Part shown: one piece after another, positions 40,401-54,200 of the stretch
How positions within the stretch are numbered: the stretch's first letter is position 1
Layout: every line of letters begins with the position of its first letter
Assembly: GCA_028752905.1 (NCBI GenBank)
Contig: JAQNBH010000004.1
Coordinates: 34,567,392 to 34,631,391, forward strand
Source of the DNA: Cladorhizidae sp. MBARI D1340-BT2
Lineage: Eukaryota > Porifera > Demospongiae > Poecilosclerida > Cladorhizidae
Direction: 5' to 3'
Length of the DNA stretch: 64,000 nucleotides
The notes under the pieces: model-generated
Databases searched by the model: none
Seen by the model: only the letters and a program-made list of their open reading frames with translations
What the model was told of the DNA's origin: nothing
Made by a program: the position numbers and the translations under genes

Positions 40401-43400
40401 TAACCTCTAGCACTATCAGCAGCAACAACTGCAGAGAACTCGTGTGTGCAGGTTTTGAGGCCTCTAGCACTAGCAGCAGCAACAACTGCAGAGAACTCGT
40501 GTGTGCAAGCTTTGACTTAGGCTGCTTGTAACTCTGCCATAATTATATCAGTGCAACATCTTATTACATGTAGTATCAAAAGAGAGCACACAGAGAGAGC
40601 TATCTTTTGAGCTACAGTATATATCAAGTCCACAGAGTGAAGTGAGCGGAAGATCTTTAGCTCCAAAGTCTTAAACTCAAGTTCTTGTAAGCACTCATTA
40701 CTCCTGATGAAGGCTTGAGCATCTAATATTACTCCTGATGAAGGCTTGAGCATCTAGTATTACTCCTGATGAAGGCTTGAGCATCTAGTCATTACTCATG
40801 ATTAAGGCTTGAGCATCTAGTCATTACTCATGATGAAGGCTTGAGCATCTAGTATTACTCCTGATGAAGGCTTGAGCATCTAGTATTACTCCTGATTAAA
40901 GCTTGAGCAGCATCTAGTATTACTCCTGATGAAGGCTTGAGCATCTAGTATTACTCCTGATGAAGGCTTGAGCATCTAGTCACTCATGATTAAGGCTTGA
41001 GCATCTAGTCATTACTCATGATGAAGGCTTGAGCATCTAGTATTACTCCTGATGAAGGCTTGAGCATCTAGTATTACTCCTGATGAAGGCTTGAGCATCT
41101 AGTATTACTCCTGATTAAAGCTTGAGCAGCATCTAGTATTACTCCTGATGAAGGCTTGAGCATCTAGTATTACTCCTGATGAAGGCTTGAGCATCTAGTC
41201 ACTCATGATTAAGGCTTGAGCATCTAGTCATTACTCATGATGAAGGCTTGAGCATCTAGTATTACTCCTGATGAAGGCTTGAGCATCTAGTATTACTCCT
41301 GATTAAGGCTTGAGCATCTAGTATTACTCCTGATGAAGGCTTGAGCATCTAGTCGAAACGTCGAGAGAGTACAATTTATTGAGAAGGTTATTGTAATCTA
41401 CGCTATCTTCCCCCCTTAAAGACTTCTGTAGTAGTACTAATTGCCACTACACTTCCACACTTTAAAAATGCTTGCAAACCAGAACCTGAGTTGGTATTGA
41501 CATGCCTGCCGCTTACATACAGACACTCAGTAATGACATCACTCTCGCTGATCCCACCATTAGAGCGCGTGTGAGTGAAATATTGAAATCCTCACTTGCA
41601 TCTCTCCTGAAGCATCATGAGAGACTTGAGGCCCTCTGCTGTGCAGTCGGACACGATCCAGCCGCACTCCTCTGTGCTAAAAGGGAAGGCTCCCTGGAGC
41701 GAGACAAATATCACATGACAAAGCTCAGCGAAAACCATTGGTGGAAAGAGTTGGTCTATTAAAATATTATATATGATACTCCAGAAGTCAGAGAATCACA
41801 TCTGTTCTCATATACGAACACAATATTAACTAAAGCAGTTCAGTTATGCATTACTCTTCAAGATTATAATTTGCCATAAAATTAAATGACATTAAATGTG
41901 TTACAGTTAACTAGCTCGACAGAGTAGCAGGAAATATTGACAGTCATACTTTTTGACAGTTCGGACAGACTGACATCGGACAGCAAATTCTGGCAGTTAT
42001 GAGCACCAGCGTACACTCAGTGGGTGTGCTATGTACTGGTAGTTGTGGGAGTTGACCAGAAATACGTCCAATCAAATACCCCGACAACATTTCCAGCCAT
42101 ATGGAAGGCACACAAGCACAAGAAATCATATTCTCAGACATGCACAAGCAGACATTTATTATTTTATTCCCAGATATGCACTGGGCAGACATTTATTATT
42201 TTATTCTCAGACATGCACCATGCAGACATTTATTATTTTATTCTCAGACATGCACAGGCAGACATTTATTATTTTATTCTCAGACATGCACAGGCAGACA
42301 TTTATTATTTTATTCTCAGACATGCACTGGGCAGACATTTATTATTTTATTCTCAGACATGCACAGGCAGACATTTATTATTATATTCTCAGACATGCAC
42401 AGGCAGACATTTATTATTTTATTCTCAGACATGCACCATGCAGACATTTATTATTTTATTCTCAGATATACACCGGGCAGACATTTATTATTTTATTCTC
42501 AGACATGCACCGGCAGACATTTATTATTTTATTCTCAGATATACACCGGGCAGACATTTATTATTTTATTCTCAGACATGCACCGGCAGACATTTATTAT
42601 TTTATTCTCAGATATACACCAGGCAGACATTTATTACTTTATTCTCAGACATGCACTGGGCAGACATTTATTACTTTATTCTCAGACATGCACTGGGCAG
42701 ACATTTATTATTTTATTTTCAGACATGCACCAGGCAGACATTTATTATTTTATTTTCAACATACACAAGGCAGATATTTATTATTTTATTCTCAGATTTT
42801 ATTCTCAGATATACACCGGGCGCAGACATTTATTCATTTAAACATGAAAAACTTGCTCTAATGGGTCTCCGTACACAAGTGTTGCAAGAAGACATATCTT
42901 CTGCTAATTAATAGTTAGTCTACCTTATTAATGTGCCGGTAATACTTCTTGTAGTTAGGTGGGTTGTCGGGCATCTAAAAAAATATTTAAAAAAACAATT
43001 TATTATTATGCATGGCAATGAAAGTACAAAAACACATGGTCAAACGTTTTGTCTTGAAGTCATTCCCTATGACAGTTTGTTGTGCCTACAAATCCCCCAC
43101 CCCCCCAACCCCAGCGTGTTATATATATGTACATACATAAGATATATACATTACAGTGTGTGTAAGTGTGTGTATTTGATGAGAGATTTTGAAGGTCTGC
43201 AAATGGGACAAAATGACTGACTTCCAAGTGCACACAACTTCTGGAAAACGAGGTCATCTTCACAGAACTCCTCCAAAGTACACGGAGCTATAATTAGAGC
43301 GACCTCCTTTTACAGACCCTAGCCTGCAGGCTTGAGCCAGCTAAATGAACGTCCACGTATGGTGGCAACTGCTGAATCCCATGAAGACGTGCCAGGTGTC

Positions 43401-46400
43401 TTATGTGGTGACATAGAGGCAGTAAAGATAGAACCTTCATAACCCTTTTGTGTGACAAACATACACACTAACATACATGCTTATAAAAAAATATTAAGAA
43501 CGGCCGCTCACACCCGGCGTCCCAACGGCGATGAAAACAGAAAATGGGAGGAGTTTTTTCTCCTTATATTTTTTAATTTCTTATTTATTATATCCTTTTG
43601 AGATGATGCTCGACTGCAGTCCTCTGAGAATTGTTGTGGAGTAGCCGTCGACATCACAGCATCTGAGGATCGATTCGAGCGCAGGTGTAGATATCCAAAC
43701 AGCTACCGAAAGACCAATCAGAGTCAATCTAGGAGCAACATCGGCACAGCTGAACGAACGTTGAGTTATCGCCTCCGCTGACCATCTCACCAGCTCCTGG
43801 AAAACCTACAGATGGAGAACAGCTCAACTGGAGTGGCTTCGCAATTGCCTCAGCTCACTGGCCACTCGACTGCAGTAGCTCTTGACTGTCGCTCGAAAGC
43901 AGTATCCAGACATCGCTACAATTAACTGACGCTCAGTGCAGTAGATCTCTACATCACCAGAGCATACAGGACGCTCGACTACATACTGGATTAGCTCTTG
44001 GAATCGACAAAACTTACCTGCTGCTCGAATGCTGTGGCTCTGGGCAGGACACAGCCACGAAGCCAAACACCCCATGGATTTTTTAATGTGTTACCGGAAC
44101 ACCGTAAAAATGAGTTTGACAGAGAACCCACGCACTCTGTAGATTCTATAGGGGTATCCAATGCAATGGTACCATAACGTTTATTTTGACCTGTACTGTA
44201 GATGTGTACATATGTATGTATACATCATGTACATACATGTACATGTACATGCATTTATATATACATACATACTGTCATATACATGTATACTGCTTATGTA
44301 TGTATGTATGTGTATATACAGACAAATCAATTATTTTAATCTGTTTGAAGTTTGGCTCGCTCGTGTAGTGGGTGGAGTAAAGGCAGGCCTCTCCGAGTGC
44401 TTTAAAAAGGCATCAGTTTTTTTAAATTGCTACTGACCCTTTACCCACAATACTCGAACTCCAATATTTGAAAAGGCAATCTGTCATCTCTTTAACTACC
44501 AGAATTGACGACAAGCAGGAGGGCCTTAAACTATTCTCAATGAGTGCCCTCTAGGATATGTCCCTGTGTGGGGGCAATTATGGTATGCGCTCACTGTGAT
44601 TGGTGGACTAGGTGGGCATCATATCATAGGTCACACAAATCTTTATTGGGTAAAGGGTTCCTCGTAAAAAGACTTGGCAATAATTGACTAACACATACTC
44701 AGTGATCTCCTTATTCATTCCAGTACTGCTGTGTATAATCCCAGTATAATATATGTAGTCCTAGCCCTAGTCCTAGCCATACATATGTAGTCCTAGCCCT
44801 AGTCCTAGCCATACATATGTAGTCCTAGCCCTAGTCCTAGCCATACATATGTAGTCCTAGCCCTAGTCCTAGCCATACATCTGTAGTCCTAGCCCTAGTC
44901 CTAGCCATACATATGTAGTCCTAGCCCTAGTCCTAGCCATACATATGTAGTCCTAGCCCTAGTCCTAGCCATACATATGTAGTCCTAGCCCTAGTCCTAG
45001 CCATACATATGTAGTCCTAGCCCTAGTCCTAGCCATACAAATGTAGTCCTAGCTAGTCCTAGCCATACATATGTAGTCCTAGCCCTAGTCCTAGCCATAC
45101 ATATGTAGTCCTAGCCCTAGTCCTAGCCATACTGTACATATGTAGTCCTAGCCCTAGTCCTAGCCATACATATGTAGTCCTAGCCCTAGTCCTAGCCATA
45201 CATATGTAGTCCTAGCCCTAGTCCTAGCCATACATATGTAGTCCTAGCCCTAGTCCTAGCCATACATATGTAGTCCTAGCACTAGTCCTAGCCATACATA
45301 TGTAGTCCTAGCCCTAGTCCTAGCCATACATATGTAGTCCTAGCCCTAGTCCTAGCCATACATATGTAGTCCTAGCCCTAGTCCTAGCCATACATATGTA
45401 GTCCTAGCCCTAGTCCTAGCCATACATATGTAGTCCTAGCCCTAGTCCTAGCCATACATATGTAGTCCTAGCCCTAGTCCTAGCCATACATATGTAGTCC
45501 CAGCCCTAGTCCTAGCCATACATATGTAGTCCTAGCCCTAGTCCTAGCCATACATATGTAGTCCTAGCCCTAGTCCTAGCCATACATTGTATGTAGTCCT
45601 AGCCCTAGTCCTGGCCATACATATGTAGTCCTAGCCCTAGTCCTAGCCATACATATGTAGTCCTAGCCCTAGTCCTAGCCATACATATGTAGTCCTAGCC
45701 CTAGTCCTAGCCATACATATGTAGTCCTAGCCCTAGTCCTAGCCATACATATGTAGTCCCAGCCCTAGCCATAGCCATACATATGTAGTCCCAGCCCTAG
45801 TCCTAGCCATACATATGTAGTCCTAGCCCTAGTCCTAGCCATACATATGTAGTCCTAGCCCTAGTCCTAGCCATACATATGTAGTCCTAGCCCTAGTCCT
45901 AGCCATACATATGTAGTCCTAGCCCTAGTCCTAGCCATACATATGTAGTCCTAGCCCTAGTCCTAGCCATACATATGTAGTCCTAGACCTAGTCCTAGCC
46001 ATACATATGTAGTCCTAGCCCTAGTCCTAGCCATACATATGTAGTCCTAGCCCTAGTCCTAGCCATACATATGTAGTCCTAGCCCTAGCCATACATATGT
46101 AGTCCTAGCCCTAGTCCTAGCCATACATATGTAGTCTAGCCCTAGTCCTAGCCATACATATGTAGTCCTAGCCCTAGTCCTAGCCATACATATGTAGTCC
46201 TAGCCCTAGTCCTAGCCATACATATGTAGTCCTAGCCCTAGTCCTAGCCATACATATGTAGTCCTAGCCCTAGTCCTAGCCATACATATGTAGTCCTAGC
46301 CCTAGTCCTAGCCATACATATGTAGTCCTAGCCCTAGTCCTAGCCATACATATGTAGTCCTAGTCCTAGTCCTAGCCATACATATGTAGTCCTAGCCCTA

Positions 46401-48259
46401 GTCCTAGCCATACATATGTAGTCCTAGCCCTAGTCCTAGCATACATATGTAGTCCTAGTCCTAGTCCTAGCCATACATATGTAGTCCTAGCCCTAGTCCT
46501 AGCCATACATATGTAGTCCTAGCCCTAGTCCTAGCCATACATATGTAGTCCTAGCCCTAGTCCTAGCCATACATGTATAGTCCTAGCCCTAGTCCTAGCC
46601 ATACATATGTAGTCCTAGCCCTAGTCCTAGCCATACATATGTAGTCCTAGCCCTAGTCCTAGCCATACATATGTAGTCCTAGCCCTAGCCCTAGCCATAC
46701 ATATGTAGTCCTAGCCCTAGTCCTAGCCATACATATGTAGTCCTAGCCCTAGTCCTAGCCATACATATGTAGTCCTAGCCCTAGCCCTAGCCATACATAT
46801 GTAGTCCTAGCCCTAGTCCTAGCCATACATATGTAGTCCTAGCCCTAGCCCTAGCCATACATATGTAGTCCTAGCCCTAGTCCTAGCCATACATATGTAG
46901 TCCTAGCCCTAGTCCTAGTCATACATACATGTAGTCCTAGCCCTAGTCCTAGCCATACATATGTAGTCCCAGCCCTAGTCCTAGCCATACATATGTAGTC
47001 CTACCCCTAGTCCTAGCCATACATATGTAGTCCTAGCCCTAGTCCTAGCCATACATATGTAGTCCTAGCCCTAGCCATACATATGTAGTCCTAGCCCTAG
47101 TCCTAGCCATACATATGTAGTCCTACCCCTAGTCCTAGCCATACATATGTAGTCCTAGCCCTAGTCCTAGCCATACATATGTAGTCCTAGCCCTAGTCCT
47201 AGCCATACATACATGTATGTAGTCCTAGCCCTAGTCCTAAACATACTTACATGTACATGCATGTAGTCCCAGCCCTAGTCCCTTGTGGGAAATTACAGTC
47301 GGATATCAGACATTTTCCGAACAGCGCATATTTGAGTCAATTTTCTCGGTAATAATGTCCGAGCAGCACTAACGAATGCTCTACGTGCACACAACCATGA
47401 ACGTATGGAAGCCTCAGATGCCCCACCCCCTGACCCAGACAGCAATGAGCAGGAGGAGAAGCTGCTACTTGATGACTGGGTACAGGATGGCCGACTCAAT
47501 CTCTTACTTCCATTGTTCACTATAGAGTTCTATTGTGTTGGAACTCATTGCTTGATGACAGATCAAAGACTGAAAATGGCAGAGCAAAATTGATTGTGTA
47601 CCCAGACAAACAGATTTGGGTTGTAATCTCCCGCACTGCTAGCCCTAGCTATGCATGTTTGCATCCCTTGCCCTAGTCTTGGACAGGCCAAGATCACTGC
47701 ACTAGATGAGCAAGTATCACACACAGCATCACTGCATGCACGTACTTACTCCATGGAGGCCAAATCACCTGTGACACTTTGAAGAACTTGTGAAGGCCAA
47801 TAAGACACTCATCAAAGTCTCCATCTTCGTCAGCCGATGCCTGCAATATGAAGACAAACATAATAATACTAGAAGAATGCAAGGCAAGGAAGGGGTGGAG
47901 TTTGAAGCAGTTGTCAACTGACGAAGGCTAGACGAAACGTCGAGAGAGTACAAATTCAAGTTGATTATTGAGAAGGTCATTGTAGTCAACTGACAGTTTG
48001 TTGAGAATTGTCAAGCTTTTTGTATCCTACCTACAGTGTGTGTATATATATACAAATACAATATATACACATGTACATGTATATATGTATGTATATACGT
48101 GTATGTATATACACATGTACATGTATATATGTATGTATATACATGTGCATGTATATTTATATCATATATAATATTCAGATGATATTTCTGTACTAATAAT
48201 GTTCATTGGGGATCTGTCTTTTGCAAGCTGGTCAGTGGAGATCTTGATGTTAAATGCTA

Positions 48260-48291
<32 letters not shown>

Positions 48292-51200
48292 GTTATTGCT
48301 CAGTGGAAAAAGACATACCGTAATGGCTTTAGAACACAGCAGATGATAAAAGCTGGTTATCAGAGGCATGCTGACATGGTGTTTCATGTGGGAATGTTGG
48401 TGGTTGGGTGTGTGGGTGTGGGGTGTATGGAGTATGTGTGGGGTGGGGTGGGGTGTGTGGGGTGGGGTGGGGGGAAACTCGGTATTGCCATATCTATTTA
48501 TCTAATCTATGCACCGCACATTCAACACCAGTATGAAGAGATCGATACCACCTAGTGCCTGCATGTTTGTGGGTCCCACTAGTGCCTGCATGTTTGTGGG
48601 TCCTGCATGTTTGTGGGTCCCACTAGTGCCTGCATGTTTGTGGGTCCTGCATGTTTGTGGGTCCCACTAGTGCCTGCATGTTTGTGGGTCCTACTAGGCC
48701 CTGCATGTTTGTTGGTCCCACTAGTGCCTGCATGTTTGTGGGTCCCACTAGGCCCTGCATGTTTGTGGGTCCCACTAGTGCCTGCATGTTTGTGGGTCCC
48801 ACTAGTGCCTGCATGTTTGTGGGTCCCACTAGTGCCTGCATGTTTGTGGGTCCCACTAGTGCCTGCATGTTTGTGGGTCCCACTAGTGCCTGCATGTTTG
48901 TGGGTCCCACTAGTGCCCGCATGTTTGGGGGTCCCACTAGTGCCTGCATATTTGTGGGTCCCACTAGTGCCTGCATGTTTGTGGGTCCCACTAGTGCCTG
49001 CATGTTTGTGGGTCCCACTAGTGCCTGCATGTTTGTGGGTCCCGCTAGTGCCTGCATGTTTGTGGGTCCTGCATGTTTGTGGGTCCCACTAGTGCCTGCA
49101 TGTTTGTGGGTCCCACTAGTGCCCGCATGTTTGTGGGTCCCACTAGTTCCTGCATGTTTGGGGGTCCCACTAGTGCCTGCATGTTTGTAGGTCCCACTAG
49201 TGCCTGCATGTTTGTAGGTCCCACTAGTGCCTGCATGTTTGTGGGTCCCACTAGTGCCTGCATGTTTGTGGGTCCCACTAGTGCCTGCATGTTTGTGGGT
49301 CCCTGCATGTTTGTGGGTTCCACTAGTGTCTGCATGTTTGTGGGTCCAACTAGTGCCTGCATGTTTGTGGGTCCCACTAGTGCCTGCATGTTTGTGGGTC
49401 CCACTAGTGCCTGCATGTTTGTGGGTCCCACTAGTGCCTGCATGTTTGTGGGTCCCACTAGTGCCCGCATGTTTGTGGGTCCCACTAGTGCCTGCATGTT
49501 TGGGGGTCCCACTAGTGCCTGCATGTTTGTGGGTACCACTAGTGCCTGCATGTTTGTGGGTCCCACTAGTGCCTGCATGTTTGTGGGTTCCACTAGTGCC
49601 TGCATGTTTGTGGGTCCCACTAGTGCCTGCATGTTTGTGGGTCCCACTAGTGCCTGCATGTTTGTGGGTCCCACTAGTGCCCGCATGTTTGTGGGTCCCA
49701 CTAGTGCCTGCATGTTTGGGGGTCCCACTAGTGCCTGCATGTTTGTAGGTCCCACTAGTGCCTGCATGTTTGTGGGTCCCACTAGTGCCTGCATGTTTGT
49801 GGGTTCCGCTAGCTAGTGAGACTAACAATTCCCTCATAGTTTGCTTCAGCTGCGGTGATTAATTACCCCTGGGGTATGTACCAATAACTGGCAGTAATTT
49901 TATACTCTATGTGCCAAATCACCATGGGTACTAAATTACCGTAACACTGCAACTATTATACTCCAGCAAATATGGTATTAAATAATATGGTATTAAATAC
50001 GTTATTAAATATGGTATTAAATACGTTATTAAATTTAAATATGGTATTAAATAAGTTGTATTGATTACAAACAGCATAGTGAATGAATAAATCTTGATAA
50101 GTTAGGACGGTACAAGCGATTATAAAGCTTGTTCATACCATACCACTTTAACAAGATCCAGGGAATACCAACAAAAAAGCCATGTTTTCGTATTAGACGG
50201 ACATTTGTTGTTAAGTGCTATCGTAATATAAATTCCCATGCCGGCGTGCACATGAGTCACTCTTAATTGAACCCATGACCCTGAAAGCATGAATATTTTT
50301 GCTGACTCAGCCCATTACTGAGGAACATGAGGGAGAGAGGCAAGCTAGGAGAGAGGCAAGCTAGGAACATGAGGGAGAGAGGCAAGCTAGGAACATGAGG
50401 GAGAGAGGCAAGCTAGGAACATGAGGGAGAGAAGCAAGCTAGGAACATGAGGGAGAGAGGCAAGCTAGGAACATGAGGGAGAGAGGCAAGCTAGGAACAT
50501 GAGGGAGAGAGGCAAGCTAGGAACATGAGGGAGAGAGGCAAGCTAGGAACATGAGGGAGAGAGGCAAGCTAGGAACATGAGGGAGAGAGACAAGCTAGGA
50601 ATATGAGGGAGAGAGCAAGCTAGGAACATGAGGGAGAGAGGCAAGCTAGGAACATGAGGGAGAGAGGCAAGCTAGGAACATGAGGGAGAGAGGCAAGCTA
50701 GGAACATGAGGGAGAGAGGCAAGCTAGGAACATGAGGGAGAGAAGCAAGCTAGGAACATGAGGGAGAGAGGCAAGCTAGGAACATGAGGGAGAGAGGCAA
50801 GCTACAGTAGGAACATGAGGGAGAGAAGCAAGCTAGGAACATGAGGGAGAGAAGCAAGCTAAGAACATGAGGGAGAGAAGCAAGCTAGGAACATGAGGGA
50901 GAGAGGCAAGCTAGGAACATGAGGGAGAGAGGCAAGCTAGGAACATGAGGGAGAGAGGCAGGCTAGGAACATGAGGGAGAGAGGCAAGCTAGGAACATGA
51001 GGGAGAGAAGCAAGCTAGGAACATGAGGGAGAGAAGCAAGCTAGGAACATGAGGGAGAGAGGCAAGCTAGGAACATGAGGAGAGAGGCAAGCTAGGAACA
51101 TGAAGGAGAGAGGCAAGCTAGGAACATGAGGGAGAGAGGCAAGCTAGGAACATGAGGGAGAGAGGCAAGCTAGGAACATGAGGGAGAGAGGCAAGCTAGG

Positions 51201-54200
51201 AACATGAGGGAGAGAGGCAAGCTAGGAACATGAGGGAGAGAAGAAAGCTAGGAACATGACGAGAGAAGCAAGCTATGAACATGAGGGAGAGAGGCAAGCT
51301 AGGAACATGAGGGAGAGAAGCAAGCTAGGAACATGAGGGAGAAGGCAAGCTAGGAACATGAGGGAGAGAAGCAAGCTAGGAACATGAGGGAGAGAGGCAA
51401 GCTAGGAACATGAAGGAGAGAGGCAAGCTAGGAACATGATGGAGAGAGGCAAGCTAGGAACATGAGGGAGAGAGGCAAGCTAGGAACATGAGGGAGAGAG
51501 GCAAGCTAGGAACATGAGGGAGAGAAGCAAGCTAGGAACATGAGGGAGAGAGGCAAGCTAGGAACATGAGGGAGAGAGGCAAGCTAGGAACATGAGGGAG
51601 AGAGGCAAGCTAGGAACATGAGGGAGAGAGGCAAGCTAGGAACATGAGGGAGAGAGGCAAGCTAGGAACATGAGGGAGAGAGGCAAGCTAGGAACATGAG
51701 GGAGAGAAGCAAGCTAGGAACATGAGGGAGAGAGGCAAGCTATGAACATGAGGGAGAGAAGCTAGGAACATGAGGGAGAGAGGAAAGCTAGGAACATGAG
51801 GGAGAGAGGCAAGCTAGGAACATGAGGGAGAAGGCAAGCTAGGAACATGAGGGAGAGAGGCAAGCTAAGAACATGAGGGAGAGAGGCAAGCTAGGAACAT
51901 GAGGGAGAAGGCAAGCTAGGAACATGAGGGAGAGAGGCAAGCTAAGAACATGAGGGAGAGAGGCAAGCTAGGAACATGAGGGAGAGAGGCAAGCTAGGAA
52001 CATGAGGGAGAGAGTCAAGCTAGGAACATGAGGGAGAGAGGCAAGCTAGGAACATGAGGGAGAGAGGCAAGCTATGAACATGAGGGAGAGAGGCAAGCTA
52101 GGAACATGAGGGAGAGAGGCAAGCTAGGAACATGAGGGAGAGAAGCAAGCTAGGAACATGAGGGAGAGGCAAACTAGGAACATGAGGGAGAGAGGCAAGC
52201 TAGGAACATGAGGGAGAGAGGCAAGCTATGAACATGACGGAGAGAGGTAAGCTAGGAACATGAGGGAGAGAGACAAGCTAGGAACATGAGGGAGAGAGGC
52301 AAGCTAGGAACATGAGGGAGAGAGGCTAGCTAGGAACATGAGGGAGAGAGGCAAGCTAGGAACATGAGGGAGAGAGGCAAGCTAGGAACATGAGGGAGAG
52401 AATCAAGCTAGGAACATGAGGAGAGAAGCAAGCTAGGAACATGAGGGAGAGAGGCAAGCTAGGAACATGAGGGAGAGAAGCAAGCTAGGAACATGAGGGA
52501 GAGAGGCAAGCTAGGAACATGAGGGAGAGAAGCAAGCTAGGAACATGAGGGAGAGAGGCAAGCTAGGAACATGAGGGAGAGAGGCAAGCTAGGAACATGA
52601 GGGAGAGAGGCAAGCTAGGAACATGAGGGAGAGAAGCAAGCTAGGAACATGAGGGAGAGAGGCAAGCTAGGAACATGAGGGAGAGAGGCAAGCTAGGAAC
52701 ATGAGGGAGAGAGGCAAGCTAGGAACATGAGGGAGAGAAGAAAGCTAGGAACATGACGAGAGAAGCAAGCTATGAACATGAGGGAGAGAGGCAAGCTAGG
52801 AACATGAGGGAGAGAAGCAAGCTAGGAACATGAGGGAGAGAAGCTAGGAACATGAGGGAGAGAGGCAAGCTAGGAACATGAGGGAGAGAAGCAAGCTAGG
52901 AACATGAGGGAGAGAGGCAAGCTAGGAACATGAGGAGAGAGGCAAGCTAGGAACATGAGGGAGAGAGGCAAGCTAGGAACATGAGGGAGAGAGGCAAGCT
53001 AGGAACATGAGGGAGAGAGGCAAGCTAGGAACATGAGGGAGAGAGGCAAGCTAGGAACATGAGGGAGAGAGGCAAGCTAGGAACATGAGGGAGGGAGGCA
53101 AGCTAGGAACATGAGGGAGAGAGGCAAGCTAGGAACATGAGGGAGAGAGGCAAGCTAGGAACATGAGGGAGAGAGGCAAGCTAGGAACATGAGGGAGAGA
53201 GGCAAGCTAGGAACATGAGGGAGAGAGGCAAGCTAGGAACATGAGGGAGAGGGGCAAGCTAGGAACATGAGGGAGAGAGGCAAGCTAGGAACATGAGGGA
53301 GAGAGGCAAGCTAGGAACATGAGGGAGAGAGGCAAGCTAGGAACATGAGGGAGAGAGGCAAGCTGTTGGTAGGCTAGTTGATGAAATGGCATGCATATCA
53401 GTCTCGAGCAAGATCAAAGGGACATCCATCAACCTTCTTCGTCTTTCGCTACCCGTAGATTTCCACCGTCGAAGGGCCTCCAGATATCATATAGACGTGA
53501 TGACCTCGTAAACACTTTCCAGGTTATAGTCATAAAGCTGCTGTGGGTTGAGAGGCCTCACTAGCACTAGGGACCTCTCAAGCATTGCTAAACAAGTGAT
53601 GGTAAGTTTTGCACTCACTGCTCATGAGTGTGGGCTATTGGTTAGGCACACGCTTATTGTTAGGCACGTGCTTCTTGTTAGGTGCTTGCTTCTTGTTAGG
53701 CGCGTGCTTCTTGTTAGGTGCTTGCTTCTTGTTAGGTGCGTGCTTCTTGTTAGGCGCGTGCTTCTTGTTAGGCGCGTGCTTCTTGTTAGGCGTGTGCTTC
53801 TTGTTATGCGCATGCTTCTTGTTAGGCGTGTGCTTCTTGTTGTTAGGAGCGTGCTTCTTGTTAGGCACGTGCTTCCTGTTAGGCACGTGCTTCTTGTTAG
53901 GTGCGTGCTTCTTGTTAGGTGTGTGCTTCTTGTTAGGCGCGTGCTTCTTGTTAGGTGCGTGCTTCTTGTTAGGCGCATGCTTCTTGTTAGGCACGTGCTT
54001 CTTGTTAGGCACGTGCTTCTTGTTAGGCACGTGCTTCTTGTTAGGTGCTTGCTTCTTGTTAGGCGGTGGTTTTCTTACCAACTAGTGTTATAAACACATC
54101 TGCCTAACAACCATCTTTTACAGCATTTCACTACGTGAAGACTTCTGTTAGTCCACACAAGCGAATGTTTAGCATCCCCCCCCCCCCCCCCCCCCAAGGC

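Noticed and set aside
41502..41762. Plus-strand open frame of 86 codons
   Set aside because: It is the antisense shadow of the catalytic LSS exon (41596-41693).
43581..44075. Two consecutive minus-strand open frames with ordinary composition
   Set aside because: No family was recognised. The acceptor-like site between them lacks a matching donor, and they interrupt no LSS homology.
47405..47593. Plus-strand open frame starting [19 protein letters not shown]
   Set aside because: It is short, unsupported by splice context or homology, and lies next to a satellite border.
48623..49837. Minus-strand open frame of about 400 codons, and similar long frames in the arrays at 6204-8105, 9484-10314, 11416-12812, 42024-42911 and 53548-54093
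   Set aside because: Unit lengths are multiples of three without stops, so several frames on both strands stay open. The peptides are pure repeats with no splice or homology support.
50325..53364. CRISPR-like array of regularly spaced short repeats
   Set aside because: There are no unique spacers; the whole unit repeats. The genome is eukaryotic with introns.
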